64,000 bases of DNA from Saturnia japonica (Eukaryota; Arthropoda; Insecta; Lepidoptera; Saturniidae). Each line of letters begins with the position of its first letter. Position 1 is the first letter of the stretch. Below, piece by piece: positions 62,251 through 64,000 of the stretch. The notes beneath the pieces were generated by a model that saw only the letters and a program-made list of their open reading frames with translations, made no database searches and was not told the DNA's origin. Made by a program: the position numbers and the translations under genes. The stretch is taken from NCBI GenBank assembly GCA_033032175.1, contig CM065304.1:11594001-11658000 (forward strand). The letters are read 5' to 3'.

Positions 62251-63389
62251 GCGCGTTGCGACTATATTGTTAATATTATTATTACATACAATTTCAAATA
62301 ATTAGCTAATATCTCATAAGATTCTTATTGGAATGTTACAAAACCTACTCAAATCTATTAAGAACATTAATATCTACCTAAATACACAGAATATAAAATT
62401 AAGGAATAGTAAACTTCGTAAATATTAAACTTTAAACATTACAACACAAAACAGCCTATAATCATCACGTTATGTATGAATTATAAACATTACAAGAAAG
62501 TTAGAATTCATATATAAGCCTAACTATTCCTTTAAAATCACAAACATTACACATAACTGCTTTAAAACAAAGATTATCAATGAAATATATGTTCAGTACG
62601 TTTCTAAGCTATTCTTACCTAATTATAAGCTTTATTATTACGTATTTACTATCTTTAAATACCTACACTTTAATACAGGAACAGTAAATCAACGATTGTT
62701 CATATGTAAATGTTTATTCCTTAGGCCTAGCAACTTATACCTAGAACTAATTGTCCATGTTAACATTCATGTTGACATTCCTAAATCATCACGCCTAGCC
62801 CTATGCGTCGCTAACAAAATATTATGGTTTGTAAAATGATGATGATAAAAGTTTACATAAAATGAAAAATGGCCAGTTTTGGTAATTTTATATTACAAAT
62901 AAGTTGACCTCAGATTTATATGATAAATAATATTAAGATGGGGTTAGCTTAGGCTGGGTAATTGTGCCGCGTCGCAGCTTAGAATGGCAATTCATTCCGA
63001 AAAAAAAAAACGATTCGAATCGAACGTTGATGAATCGGTTCACAAAAAATCGTACTCTAAAAGATCGATCTCTCAAAATCGATATTTTTTTTCGATTCAC
63101 TTTTTGATTTGTACAACCAAGAAAAAATTCACTAATAAATAAAACTAAAAAGTAGACCACAACAATTGATCTTTTGTTATTTTTACCATACTAAAGCATC
63201 AGTTATAGAGAAACACATAAAGATATATATATATATATATATATAGAGAGAGGGAGAATTTATTACAGGTATAGTGAAAGAGAATTCATTTCTAAAATTT
63301 ATTATAATAAACTGTTGTCGTTATTCTGCTGTTGAGTAATTTGCTTTTATGAATCATATTTTGATTGGAATGACAGCATAATGAAATGA
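62251..63389. other. no gene seen
   Basis: AT-rich. An odd stretch at 62990-63110 repeats CGATTCGAATCG / AAATCGAT-like palindromic strings, followed by the AT microsatellite. Confidence 0.5.
63223..63254. repeat. AT microsatellite with AG extension
   Basis: A perfect TA dinucleotide run followed by AGAGAGAGGG; a simple-sequence repeat likely to be length-polymorphic. Confidence 0.9.
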
Positions 63390-63700
63390 ATAATCCATAC
63401 TAATACTATAAATGCGAAAGTAACTCTGTCTGTCCTGTCTGTTGCGTTTTCACGCTTAGACCGCTGAAACAATTTTGATGGTTTTTGGTAAAGACATTAA
63501 CTGGACATTGAGAAAGAACTACTTTTTTTCGCGAAAATAAATCTGAAATGGGGTATGAAAGTTCGTATGAAGAATTGATCGAACCAATTTTGATGAATTT
63601 TGGTATAGAGGCATTTTGGACCTTGGAGAAGGCCATAGGGTACCTTATGGCGCGAAGATAAAAATTGAAAAGGTCTAATAGGGGTTGAAAGTTTGTTAGA
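63390..63700 (+). repeat. dispersed repeat starting CATACTAATACTATAAATGC
   Basis: CATACTAATACTATAAATGC, AAGTAACTCTGTCTGTCCTG, then TTTCACGCTTAGACCGCTGA and a GATGGTTTTTGGT segment. This is a very common lepidopteran repeat layout. An inverted partner is at 59.5-59.7 kb. Confidence 0.7.
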
Positions 63701-64000
63701 AGAACACAGTATTTCTCAATTTTGGGATATAAAAATTCATATTTATGCTTTTAGGAAGAAATAGCAGTGTTTCGCGTTTTTGAAAAATCATCCCGCAAGG
63801 CAGTACAATAAGGGATGATTTACTATACCATAAACATAGAGTGATAAACCTATCTATGATTTTCTTTTAGTTTGTTGTGTTCTGAGATCAGTCGGTGTAT
63901 ATGTAGTAATAAAGCGGCTTGGTAGGGATTGCGACCACCATGCACATGTTGTTTTGTTTTTTTGTTTGTAATGGATAAACTCAAAAACTAAGGGACCGAC

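Overview
The window reads as nuclear DNA of a lepidopteran insect (moth or butterfly). It is strongly AT-rich. It contains many short GTAGGTACCTAC-type tracts and dispersed repeats starting ACTAGCTGTGCCCG, both typical of Lepidoptera. It also carries tRNA-derived SINEs, fossil non-LTR retrotransposons and DNA-transposon relics. Its genes have GT-AG introns. Nothing suggests an operon, prophage, CRISPR array or bacterial gene. Most of the sequence is intergenic or intronic, and most short open frames in it are chance.

Layout. (1) 1-31.6 kb: no gene that I can support. It holds a tandem array (2.2-2.5 kb), SINEs, several dispersed repeat families, a decayed RT tail (22.1 kb) and long AT-rich unique DNA. 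(2) 31.68-38.45 kb, minus strand: a complete 8-exon glycerol kinase gene of 514 codons with all signatures intact. Its introns hold an RT relic in the same orientation, an inverted-repeat element with a perfect GC-rich hairpin, a tandem duplication and several dispersed repeats. (3) 39-45.6 kb: repeat-rich. It has an intact-looking tRNA-SINE, a second SINE split by a 373-bp insertion, copies of an 80-bp structured repeat and a transposase helix-turn-helix fossil. (4) 45.75-47.74 kb, plus strand: a previously unrecognised-looking five-exon gene of 280 codons whose four introns are all phase 1. I cannot name it. The C-terminal half has the layout of a very divergent Bcl-2 fold, offered as a hypothesis only. 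(5) 48.3-51.9 kb, minus strand: a transposon graveyard. It has a P-element/THAP9-like transposase fossil that keeps a recognisable intron, a truncated mariner with its 5' end, and a clean hAT MITE (TIRs plus perfect 8-bp target duplication) nested in an older repeat. (6) 54.37-54.46 kb, plus strand: the first coding exon of a cytochrome P450 (membrane anchor plus proline-rich hinge). I found no downstream exons, so the gene either continues beyond the right edge or is a fragment. (7) 55-64 kb: LINE tails, further dispersed repeats and a TATA-bearing GC-richer segment near 61.6-62.2 kb.

The genes do not form a pathway. Glycerol kinase serves glycerol and lipid metabolism. The P450 exon belongs to an endoplasmic-reticulum oxidase. 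The 280-residue protein is unassigned. The most interesting targets are the 280-residue gene, the P-like transposase relic and the structured 80-bp repeat found four times.
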